Shown here: one piece after another, positions 1 through 10,119 of the stretch
How positions within the stretch are numbered: position 1 is the first letter of the stretch
Layout of the letters: every line of letters begins with the position of its first letter
The notes under the pieces: generated by a model
The model's input: the letters and a program-made list of their open reading frames with translations, nothing else
Databases searched by the model: none
What the model was told of the DNA's origin: nothing
Made by a program: the position numbers and the translations under genes
NCBI RefSeq assembly: GCF_963678635.1
Contig: NC_087066.1
Location: 25,955,986-26,019,985 of the forward strand
Source of the DNA: Symsagittifera roscoffensis
Taxonomy: Eukaryota > Xenacoelomorpha > Acoela > Convolutidae
Direction of reading: 5' to 3'
DNA length: 64,000 nucleotides

Positions 1-679
1 CTCTTCCCCTAGGCAAGTTAACGACCAGCCGCTTGTGCGGGGGAGTTTCCTACAACCTGGTCTATCGATTAAACCCTTAATTCCAAATCTGGATGGGTAG
101 TTTTTGAGGAAATCGATAATTTCCGAAAAAATAGGCAAAAAAATCAAAAAAGTGACTTTTCCTAAGTCTATAGCTCTTCCCCTAAGCAAATTAGGGACCA
201 GCCGCTTGGGCAGGGGAGTTTCCTACAACCTGATCTATCGATTAAACCCTTAATCCCAAATCTGGATGGGTAGTTTTTGAAGAAATCGAAAAAGTTTGAA
301 AAAATGGCCTAAAAACCGAAAAATTGACTATTCCTAAGTGTATAGCTCTTCCCCTAAGCAAATTAGGGACCAGCCGCTTGTGCATGGGAGTTTCCTACAA
401 CCTGGTCTATCGATTAAACCCTTAATCCCAAATCTGGACGGGTAGTTTTTGAGGAAATTGAAAATTTCCGAAAAAATGGGCAAAAAGTGAAAAAAGTACC
501 GAGTTGTGAAGCTTTTCTAAGACCGTAGGGGGTGGGGTAGGGTAAAAATTGCCCTAAATTTCATGCAGGCAGGTAGGTGAAACGCTACTGAATCCATTGG
601 TACCACTTGTATGAGAATCTGACGGGTAGTTTTTTGGGAAAGCGAATTTTTCGAAAAAGCGTCTAAAAAAAAAAAAATA

Positions 680-712
<33 letters not shown>

Positions 713-720
713 AGATCTCA
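1..720. repeat. ~173-bp tandem repeat, three copies plus diverged tail
   Basis: Units start at 1, about 174 and about 346, each opening with CTCTTCCCCTA and containing a conserved block with GACCAGCCGCTT and a block with ATGGGTAGTTTTTGA. Copies 2 and 3 are closest to each other. From about 480 the third copy diverges, but a related ATCTGACGGGTAGTTTTTTG returns near 620, so a decayed fourth unit is likely. A poly-A tract (667-712) ends the block. The array probably continues off the left edge. It lies 3' of the last visible exon of the NIDO gene and may be inside one of its introns. Nothing suggests coding. Confidence 0.85.
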
Positions 721-1314
721 TCTGGAAAAAAAAACGCTTTCATAATACCTGTTTAATAAATCAAACAGGAACAAGCTTAGCTCATACTATAACACAAGCT
801 TTGCTTGTCTAAACAAAGGAAGTGAATTGAACTTGAAAAAAAATCAACAGTCAAACCGCGAAAAGATAAATTTGAGGCTGAACAAACTTAAAGACTTATC
901 CTAAAAAAGAGCCTGAACTGCGTTCATTGACTCTTAAATAGAATGAAATTTTGCTCTCAAGAAAAAAATTAATACAACCTTTTACTGTTCTTGCGTTGTG
1001 TAACTAGAGGGACAAAATAATGGAGCCAGATGCGCCACCATTCACTGTCAGATCGACATCAATTATGCCAATCATGTTAACTTTGCCGACACAGAAATTT
1101 GTGTAAGAAGGGGGAATACAAAACAAACGTAGTTTGATAGTCAACGCCTGCTAAAAAACTGAAAACAACACTTTCGTTAAGTTTTGACATATAAAAGCCT
1201 GGGATGCCAATTGTTTTAATGAAATTGCTTTTTTGGGTGTTTTTAAGAGCTCAGAAAACCAATTAAGTGACCCTAAAAAAGAGTATTTAAAATCAGTGCA
1301 GTTTAACAACTAAC
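721..1314. other. AT-rich intronic or 3' flank, nothing recognised
   Basis: This follows the donor site CAG|GTTAG at 1315/1314 of the NIDO gene (minus strand), so it should be intron. I looked for the next exon (the end of the NIDO domain) and found no phase-0 acceptor giving a convincing continuation. A short open stretch near 1020-1095 on the minus strand is not supported. The next exon is probably outside the window. Confidence 0.5.
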
Positions 1315-4300
1315 CTGGAAGCTATTGAAGGCGTCCACTCTAATAGGATAAGTTCCCACTTTGTACCACGTGGCCACAAACCCCCACGTGGCCTCAAACT
1401 CATGTGTAGTTCCAACCATCCCCGTGACCACTAGCAAATCTGCTTCACTCATTTCACGCTTGAAGATATTGTTCGCCAAGTTCAAATATTTAGTATCTTC
1501 GCCCATTATGTTTTGAGTCAGATCGTCGTCAAACTTCGCCCCCATTGAGACCAGTTCTGCTTTGTCAATAGGGGTTCGGCCGTGTTCGTTTATCTGGTCA
1601 CGCAACTCCTCGTCCGCCACGTAATCGTCCAGAAGCCACTGATAATAGCTTCTTCCAGTCCCAGTGCCCTCTCGAGCCTGCCAGTAATAGCTACAAATCC
1701 TCTCGACATCCCACCTTGAACAAAATAAAAATAGAAATTCAAATAGTTAACAAAGGACTCGATTCAAGTTAACTTACAACATGTCTACGTTATATCATCA
1801 GCATGTTGTTTGTGTTTTCGGAGCAAATCTAAGATTTTCTCGCAGGGAGATGGTAGACTCAGAAAAAATTATGATGAAATTTATTCGAATTTTTTAGATT
1901 TACCAAATTGATTTGAGAAGCTCTCTAAAATACAAAAAAGGCTATTTTGCCAAAATCTTTTTGCGCAGATGAAGAATTTTGACATTGGATTATTTTGAAA
2001 AGATTTGACAAAAAATGCGTTTTTTGGCAGGCGATTCCCATTAGGTGTCAATTGACTCCAAAAGCGACTTTAAAATAATACGAAGACTGGTAAAAAAATG
2101 ATGCCGTAAACTAATAACAAAGAGGGGATCATTGAGTTGATGAGCGAGTCGAAATCTGGACAAAATAGTTATTTGAGAACTTTTAGATGAATATACAATA
2201 GTCTACAAGATATTGCATACTTATCACGAAGATCTCATATAACAATATATAAGAGAGGCCAGAAGGTTTCCAAATTTGAGGAGGGGTTTTCATAGCATTC
2301 TGTTGGGATATTTTGTTCAACGACAAAAAAGCACCAACCTTTACATTTTCCAATATTTACCACTTTTTGTTTTCATTTTTGCAGTCTCATTGAATACACA
2401 TAGATCTTTTCAATGCAAATGGTATATGGAAACTAAAAACGGTTAAAAAAATTACGAATGAAAACTTCGAACACCTGGAAACCCTTTCTTTAGCTCACCA
2501 ATTAAAGTCGTTATCATAATTCAGGATGCACTCATAATCCAGCAGATTGTCTTGAGTTCCGATGTCACTGAAGAAGGGTGCAATTATTGAAAGAGAGTTT
2601 GAGTATGAAGAATCGTCGCAATCAGATTCACTTCGTCGCTGAAAATGAAGCCAACATTTATCCTAGAAACTGAACTAAACATCATTGATAGCACTATGAA
2701 TTAAAAATAAACCGTTTTAGACGTCTCGTTACGCTTTCTGTCAATAGTGCAGAACAGTAAGCGATTTGATAACAAAACCAACAATCGTAAGTCCATTAGT
2801 AACCCGCATAAAGGCTAGCAAGGGAGCTGAAACTATGAAAGAAACCTCTGTTAATTCAATCTAATCAAACAAATTTTAAAAACTGGACAAAAAATGTATC
2901 ATGCTGAAATCTGTTTGAACTTAAAGATCGAACTTCGAAAAAAATAGTCAGTCTCTGTAGTTACCTTTCTCTTCAGAGAAACCTCAGTGCTCGTATTGGG
3001 AAATATTGTGGTGTCGAAGGGCACTTCAGTGCTATTGAAGTTGAAAGAGGTCGTTTTGAGAGGCACTTCAGTGCTGTATGGCATCTCAGAGCTGGCATAC
3101 TCGATTGACGTCGAGCTATTGTGTGGCATTTCAGAGCTGTATGGCATTTCAGAACTGGCGTACTCAGCATACGTTGAGGTGTTGAATGCATCATCAGTGC
3201 TGTTTGGCATTTCAGAACTGGCGTACTCAGGAGACGTTGAGGTGTTCAATGCATCATCAGTGCTGTGTGGCATCACAGAGCTGCCGTACTCATAAGATGT
3301 CGAGGTATTGAGTGGCATTTCGGAGCTGTATGGCATCTCAGAACTGGCGTACTCAGAAGATCTCGAAGTGTTTAGTGGCACTTCAGTGCTGTAGGGCATA
3401 TCAGAACTAGCGTACCCAGTGGACGTTGAGGTGTTGAAGGGCATTTCGGAGCTGTATGGCATCTCAGAACTGGCATACTCGGAAGATCTCGAAGTGTTTA
3501 GTGGCACTTCAGTGCTGTAGGGCATATCAGAACTAGCGTACCCAGTGGACGTTGAAGTGTTGAGTGGCATTTCGGAGCTGTATGGCATCTCAGAACTGGC
3601 GTACTCGGAAGATGTCGAGGTGTTTAGTGGCACTTCAGTGCTGTAGAGCATAACAGAACCAGCGTACTCAGAAATTGTCGAGGTGTTTAGTGGCACTTCA
3701 GTGCTGTAGGGCATATCTGAACTATCGTACTCTGTAGATGTTGACGTGTTGAATGCACCTTCAGTGCTGTATGGCATCTCAGAGCTGTTGTTTTGATAGG
3801 ATGTCGAGGTGTTTAGTGGCATTTCGGAGCTGTATGGCATCTCAGAACTGGCGTATTCAGAAGATGTCGAAGTGCTTGGTGGCACTTCAGTGCTGTAGGG
3901 CATATCAGAACTAGCGTACTCAGTTGACGTTGAGGTGTTGAGTGCCTCATCAGTGCTGTATGGCATCACAGAGCTGGCGTACTCATAAAATGTCGAGGTA
4001 TTGAGTGGCATTTCGGAGCTGTATGGCATCTCAGAACTGGCGTACTCAGAAGATGTCGAGGTGTTTAGTGGCACTTCAGTGCTGTAGGGCATATCAGAAC
4101 TAGCGTACTCAGTGGACGTTGAGGCGTTGAAGGCCATTTCAGTGCTGTATGGCATCTCAGAACTAGAGTAACCGTAAGACGTCGAGGTGTTAAGTGGTAT
4201 TTCGGTGCTGTAGGGCATATCAGAACTTGCGTACTCAGTGGACGTTGAGGCGTTGAATGCCATTTCACTGCTGTGTGGCATCTCAGAACTAGCGTACTCA

Positions 4301-7300
4301 AATGACGTCGAGGTATTGGGTGGCACTTCAGTACTGTACGGCATCTCAGAGCTAGCAATTTCAAATGACGTCGAGGTATTGAGTGGCACTTCAGTGCTGT
4401 AGGGCATATCAGAACTTGCGTACTCAGTGAACGTTGAGGCATTGAAGGCCGTTTCACTGCTGTATGGTATCTCAGAGCTGGCGTACTCATAAAACGATGA
4501 GGTATTGAGGGGCATTTCAGGGCTATATGGTATCTCAGAACTGGCGTATTCAGACGATGTCGAGGTGTTTAGTGGTACTTCAGTACTGTACAGCATCTCA
4601 GAGCTAGCATACTCATATGACGTCGAGGTATTGAGTGGCACTTCAGTGCTGTAGGGCATATCAGAACTAGCGTACTCATGGGACGACGAGGTATTGAGGG
4701 GCTTTTCAGAGCTGTATGGCATCTCAAAACTGGAGTGGCCGGAAGATGTCGAGGTGTTAAATGGTATTTCGGTGCTGTAGGGCATATCAGAACTTGCGTA
4801 CTCAGTGACCGCTGAGGCGTTGAATGCCATTTCACTGCTGTATGGTATCTCAGAACTAGCGTACTCAGAAGATGCCGAGGCGTTTAGTGGTACTTCAGTA
4901 CTGTATGGCATCTCAGAGCTGGCATACTCGTATGGAGTCGAGGTAATGAGTGGCACTTCAGTGCTGAATGGCATATCAGATCTAGCATACTCAGAAGATG
5001 TCGAGGTGTTTACTGGCAATTCAGTGCTGTATGGCATCTCAGAACTGGCATACTCAGAAGATGTCGAGGTATTTATTGGCAATTCAGTACTGTATGGCAT
5101 TTCAGAGCTGGCATACTCAAACGACGTCGAGGTATTTATTGGCAATTCAGTACTGTATGGCATTTCAGAGCTGGCATACTCAAACGACTTCGAGGTATTG
5201 AAGGGCGTTTCAGAACTGTAGGGCATATCAGAACTTGCGTACTCAGTGGACGTCGAGGCGTTGAATGCCATTTCACTGATGTATGGTGTCTCAGAACTAG
5301 CGTACTCAGAATATGCCGAGGTGTTTACTGGCACTTCAGAGCTGTATGGCATCTCGGAGCTGGCGTTTTGATAGGAGGTCGAGTTGTTTAGTGGTAATTC
5401 AGTACTGTACAGCATCTCAGAAGATGTCGAGGTATTTACTGGTAATTCAGTACTGTATGGCATCTCAGAGCTGGCATACTCAAACGACGTCGAGGTATTG
5501 AGTGGCATTTCAGAGCTGTATGGCATCTCAGAACTGGCATACTCAGAAGATGTCGAGGTGTTTACTGGCATTTCAGTGCTGTATGGCATCTCAGAACTGG
5601 CATACTCAGAAGATGTCGAGGTGTTTACTGGCATTTCAGTGCTGTATGGCATCTCAGAACTAGCGTACTTAAATGACGTCGAGGTATTGGGTGGCACTTC
5701 AGTACTGTACGGCATCTCAGAGCTAGCAATTTCAAATGACGTCGAGGTATTGAGTGGCACTTCAGTGCTGTAGGGCATATCAGAACTTGTGTACTCAGTG
5801 GACGTTGAGGCATTGAAGGCCATTTCACTGCTGTATGGTATCTCAGAGCTGGCGTACCCATCAAACGAGGAATTGAGGGGCATTTCAGAGCTATATGGTA
5901 TCTCAGAACTGGCGTACTCAGAAGATGTCGAGGTGTTTACTGGCATTTCAGTGCTGTATGGCATCTCAGAACTGGCATACTCAGAAGATGTCGAGGTGTT
6001 TACTGGCATTTCAGTGCTGTATGGCATCTCAGAACTAGCGTACTCAAATGACGTCGAGGTATTGGGTGGCACTTCATTACTGTACGGCATCTCAGAGCTA
6101 GCAATTTCAAATGACGTCGAGGTATTGAGTGGCACTTCAGTGCTGTAGGGCATATCAGAACTTGCGTACTCAGTGGACGTTGAGGCATTGAAGGCCATTT
6201 CCCTGCTGTATGGTATCTCAGAGCTGGCGTACCCATAAAACGATGAGGAATTGAGGGGCATTTCAGAGCTATATGGTATCTCAGAACTGGCGTACTCAGA
6301 AGATGTCGAGGTGTTTAGTGGTACTTCAGTACTGTACAGCATCTCAGAGCTGGCATACTCGTATGGAGTCGAGGTAATGAGTGGCACTTCAGTGCTGGAT
6401 GGCAGATCAGAACTGGCATACTCAGAAGATGTCGAGGTATTTATTGGCAACTCAGTACTGTATGTCATTTCAGAGCTGGCATACTCAAACGACGTCGAGG
6501 TATTGAAGGGCGTTTCAGAGCTATAGGGCATATCAGAACTTGCGTACTCAGTGGACGTCGAGGCGTTGAATGCCATTTCACTGCTGTATGGTGTCTCAGA
6601 ACTAGCGTACGCAGAATATGCCGAGGTGTTTACTGGCACTTCAGAGCTGTATGGCATTTCAGAGCTGGCATACTCAGAAGATGTCGACGTGTTTACTGGC
6701 AATTCAGTACTGTATGGAATTTCAGAGCTAGCATACTCAGAAGATATCGACGTGTTTACTGGCAATTCAGTACTGTATGGCATTTCAAAGCTGGCATACT
6801 CTAACGACGTCGAGGTATTGAGTGGCATTTCAGAGCTGTATGGCATCTCAGAACTGGCGAACTCAGAGGAAGTCGAGGTGTTAAAGGTTCCTTCAGTGCT
6901 GTATGGCATCTCAGAGCTTGAATACTCATAGAACAACGAGGTGTTGTGAGCCACTTCAGTGCTGTATGGCATCTCCGAGGTGGCATACTCATAGGAAGTC
7001 GACACATTGAGTGGCACTTCAGTGCTGTATGGCATCTCAGAGCTGGCGTTTTGATAGAAGGTTGAGATGTTTAGTGGTACTTCAGTATTGTATGGCATTT
7101 CAGAGCTGGCATACTCAAATGACGTCGAGGAATTGAGTGGCACTTCAGTGCTGTACCTCATCTCTGAGCTGGTGTACACAACAGAAGCCGAGGTGTTGAA
7201 GGGGTCTTCAGTGTTGAAGGACGTAGTGTTGCTGTTTGGCGCCTCAGAGCTCGTGAGATTGGAGAATGATGTCGCGTTGTTCGGTACGTCAGTGCTCGTG

Positions 7301-8037
7301 AGATTGTTGGACGTAGTCGTGTTGTATGGAACTTCAGTGCTCGTGAGATTGTTGGACGTAGTCGTGTTGGATGGAGCCTCAGTGCTCGTGAGATTGTTGG
7401 ACGTAGTCATGTTGGATGGAGCCTCAGTACTCGTGAGATTGTTGGACGAAGTCGTGTTGGATGGGATCTCAGAGCTCGTGAGATTGTTGGACGTAGTCGT
7501 GTTGAATGGAGCCTCAGTGCTCGTGAGATTGTTGGACGTAGTCGTGTTGGATTGAGCCTCAGTGCTCGTGAGATTGTTGGACGTAGTCGTGTTGGATGGA
7601 GTTTCAGTGCTCGTGAGATTGTTGGACGTAGTCGTGTTGGAGGGAACCTCAGTGCTTGTGAGATTGTTGGACGTAGTCGTATTGGATATGGTAATATACG
7701 GTGCCGTAGTAGTAATAATTGGAGGATCACAAGGTGGCGGTGAGTATGGTATGTTGAAACTGTTAGGATCGTACGCGTAGTATGGTCTGCCAAATGCCAG
7801 ATATCCATTCATACAAACGTATGTTGATTTATATCGATTGAATCCGATTCGAAAACTGTGGCTGAAAACTTGCTCTTCTGAGCACCCATCTAGTTGCTTG
7901 CTGTTGATCGAGTCCCCGTGTTTTGGCCCGAACCCCAGCAGAAAGGGCTCTTCCAACTCCGCGTACGCAGTCCATGTTATCAAAAGGCAGAAAAAAATCA
8001 ACCAAAATTGGAAATCCATCGTTTGAAACAGCGTCAT
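1315..8037 (-). CDS. Secreted NIDO-domain protein with giant mucin-like repeat tract (3' end missing)
   Basis: Probable exons: 8037-2965, 2638-2499 and 1714-1315, with donors AAG|GTAAC, TTG|GTGAG and CAG|GTTAG. Phases join cleanly (0, 2, 0), giving 1871 codons so far. Translation starts at 8037 or at the in-frame ATG at 8019; the first 26 or so residues form a hydrophobic signal peptide ending near TAYA|ELEE. Residues ~30-105 match the start of a NIDO (nidogen extracellular) domain, including VCMNGYLAFG. Residues ~107-1690 are Ser/Thr/Asn-rich repeats: about nine 15-residue units of the NTTTSNNLTSTE type, then roughly 65 units of about 21 residues of the SSEMPYSTEVPLNTSTS type. These are full of N-x-S/T sequons, so heavy N- and O-glycosylation is expected. 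Exon 2 resumes NIDO with SIIAPFFSDIG and exon 3 ends it with FVATWYKVG and NSFQ. NIDO proteins of the Mesh/MUC4/tectorin type usually continue with AMOP, VWD or EGF domains; here they would lie off the left edge. I infer an extracellular matrix or mucus protein. Confidence 0.85.
2899..7680 (-). repeat. In-frame minisatellite coding the mucin tract (45-bp then ~63-bp units)
   Basis: On the minus strand, about nine 45-bp units (roughly 7680-7240) are followed by a long array of ~63-bp units (roughly 7200-3030). Units are similar enough that other frames also stay open, which creates many false overlapping ORFs on both strands. Larger blocks of several units recur, for example around 5620-5860 and 6000-6236, showing multi-unit duplication and homogenisation. 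The array sits wholly inside exon 1. The coding end is the splice donor at 2965; the ORF running to 2899 is intron read-through. Confidence 0.85.
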
Positions 8038-8742
8038 AAATAAAATCTTGACATTGATAATCGTTTTAAGTAATTTCGAATAGAGGACAAAAATTAATTG
8101 TAACGTTGTTCACGGGCTGATTATTAATTCAACTTTCTGCATTTATGTTGTATTTTTTATTCACAGCAACTGTATTTGTCTTATTGAAAACAACAGCTTT
8201 CACAATAGAAAACAAAAAACTGACAGGCTCAGTCTGATTAGAGCCAGCTGAATATTTTTTTTCGGATCTCGTCATAGTTAAAAAAAATTGTAGCAAACAA
8301 TTAAAATACTTTTTTGTTCACAATACCAAATCAACCAGAATATCAATCGAATATGAAAAGGTACTTCAAAACTCAATAAGAAAGTAATTCAAAGGTATTT
8401 CAAAAATATACTTATTTACCTGATTCGCAACAGTTAGTGAGCAAGTAGCTCCACGTGCATATAACTTACTTTAAATAATTTTTATCAACTCGAGAGCTTT
8501 TTGTTATTTAAAACAGCGTGAGGCTGAACACGGGCAGTTTCAAAAAAATTCTCATGCAAATTTAATTTCTATATTTTATCGTATCAAATCTCAGTTTTAG
8601 ACACTTAAGAACAACATCAAAACCAAGACATCCAAAACTTAAGAAAAAAACAAGGGAATGTGAGTCCGATAAGAAATAAATAGTTCTATAATCCGAGTCT
8701 TCAGTTTTTGAATTATACGTTAAAAAACTTGCAAATTACGAC
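8038..8742. other. AT-rich upstream region of the NIDO-mucin gene
   Basis: About 700 bases upstream of the start codon of the minus-strand NIDO-mucin gene, so the promoter should lie here. I see no ORF, repeat or RNA gene that I can support, and no core promoter motif I would trust by eye. Confidence 0.4.
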
Positions 8743-9171
8743 CAGGGGCGGATCTAATAATTTCTCGAGGGGAAGTGCCTCATTTTCGAAAAAAAAGTTT
8801 CAAAACTTTGTCGACCCTTTTTCTAAGTCGCCCAAATTGATTTTCCGAGCACTCCCAGAAAACTACAAACACCTTTTTTTTACCAGAAGTTCTGCATCTA
8901 AGGCGGTTTTTAGAAAAAACAGGCCAAAATGCCTTTTAGGTAGTTATTAGTACATATTGGCTTCGAAGACGCTTTTAGAAAAATTTAACAAGATTGTTTG
9001 GCGTAAAATTAGTACATATTGGCCTTTACATATAGGAGCCTTTGAAAACTTTTAAGAATAGTTGGCCGAATAGGGATGTAAAATAATATCAAAGGGGGGA
9101 CCCTCTGGTTGGTAAATGGGTCGACTCCCTGAGCAGAAGGGGAGCCTAGATCTTCCCTAAATCCATCCCTG
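8743..9171. mobile_element. Non-autonomous hAT-like DNA transposon (MITE), ~429 bp
   Basis: The left end reads CAGGGGCGGATCTAA and the right end, reverse-complemented, reads CAGGGATGGATTTAG, an imperfect terminal inverted repeat of a type common in invertebrate hAT MITEs. The flanking octamers ATTACGAC (8735-8742) and ATTATGAT (9172-9179) match at 6 of 8 positions, consistent with a decayed 8-bp target duplication. No transposase is encoded. The right end also marks the unit boundary of the adjoining tandem array. Confidence 0.6.
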
Positions 9172-9900
9172 ATTATGATTACAAAATGCAGGTCTAAGAC
9201 ACACAGGAGAACGACGGAATATTTAATAACACGAAAAACCAACTTCACTATCGTAAAAACATCAATCAACGATTGATATAAATTAAGAAAATTTCCTGAG
9301 CTTCAGTCATTTTTAAAAAATGATTCAATGCACTGACGCAATCTACAATTATCATAAAACAACATCATAACGAAGTCTTTTAGATGAATCATTAAAAACT
9401 GCTGGCAAAAGAAAACCCACAAAAAAACGATAGATTTCCATAAAAAATTGACCAGCAAAGAACGAAAACATTTTCAAATAATTTGTCTCTCAGAAAAGGT
9501 AGACAATTTCTTCGTAACAGTTACGATCGAATAAATCCTGTTCTGAGAAAAAACAATACACGCATATCCTACAACAATTTTGTTCTGCAACTGGCAGAGA
9601 AACAAGAAAAAATTTCAAGCAAAGATGATTTGGGGCATAAGAGCCAACAAAAATGTAGCAGGCGCCATAAGCCAAAAAAATGTATCATTTGTACCAAAAA
9701 GAGAAAATGCTTCTCAAATCGGATGCCTGAGGTTGGCAACATATAACAGCCAAATGAGAGACAAAAAATCACCACGTAAAAAATAGATATGTCAAACATT
9801 GCAAACAAGCAATTAAACGGCGAAAAGGTAAAATCGGATATATGATGAAAAGGTAAAATCGGAAACAACAAAATAACTTAAAAAACAGAAAAATGAAACT

Positions 9901-9967
9901 AGTACCGAAATCAAACCCAGGGTCTGGAGACTACGAGACTCACCTCACCGCATCTGCACAATGGTCG
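9901..9967 (-). ncRNA. tRNA-like module alpha, unit 1
   Basis: Read on the minus strand it has an A-box-like TGCAGATGCGGTGAGG, an anticodon-arm-like CTCGTAGTCTCC and a B-box-like GGGTTTGATTTC. The order and spacing are those of a tRNA or tRNA-derived SINE head, but acceptor and anticodon stems do not pair fully, so it is not a functional tRNA gene. Equivalent copies lie near 10950-11020, 12003-12072 and 13113-13182. Closest resemblance is to tRNA-Met; that is inference. Confidence 0.5.
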
Positions 9968-10054
9968 TTTGTCGATAAGCAAATACAACCACTAATATAA
10001 AAAACACAGAAGATGTTATTTAATTGTCAATATTAAAACTATAACTATAACATG

Positions 10055-10119
10055 TAGCGAAGTACCGCCTCAATCAGGAGACTATGAGGTTACCGTCCTC
10101 TCATCTGCGCCACGGTAGC
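10055..10119 (-). ncRNA. tRNA-like module beta, unit 1
   Basis: Minus strand: GCTACCGTGGCGCAGATG (A-box-like), then AACCTCATAGTCTCC resembling a CAT anticodon arm, then a degenerate B-box region. Copies occur near 11107-11173, 12159-12226 and, truncated, 13262-13310. It lies about 90 bases from module alpha in the same orientation. It is best read as a tRNA-derived repeat head rather than a tRNA gene. Confidence 0.5.

Noticed and set aside
2973-7808. Numerous overlapping ORFs of 60-160 codons on both strands across the mucin exon
   Set aside because: The repeat units are multiples of 3 bases, so all frames stay open together. Only the long minus-strand frame has a signal peptide, NIDO sequence and splice signals.
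9901-10119. Functional tRNA-Met genes
   Set aside because: A- and B-box-like sequence is present but acceptor and anticodon stems do not pair properly, and the modules repeat within a decaying array.
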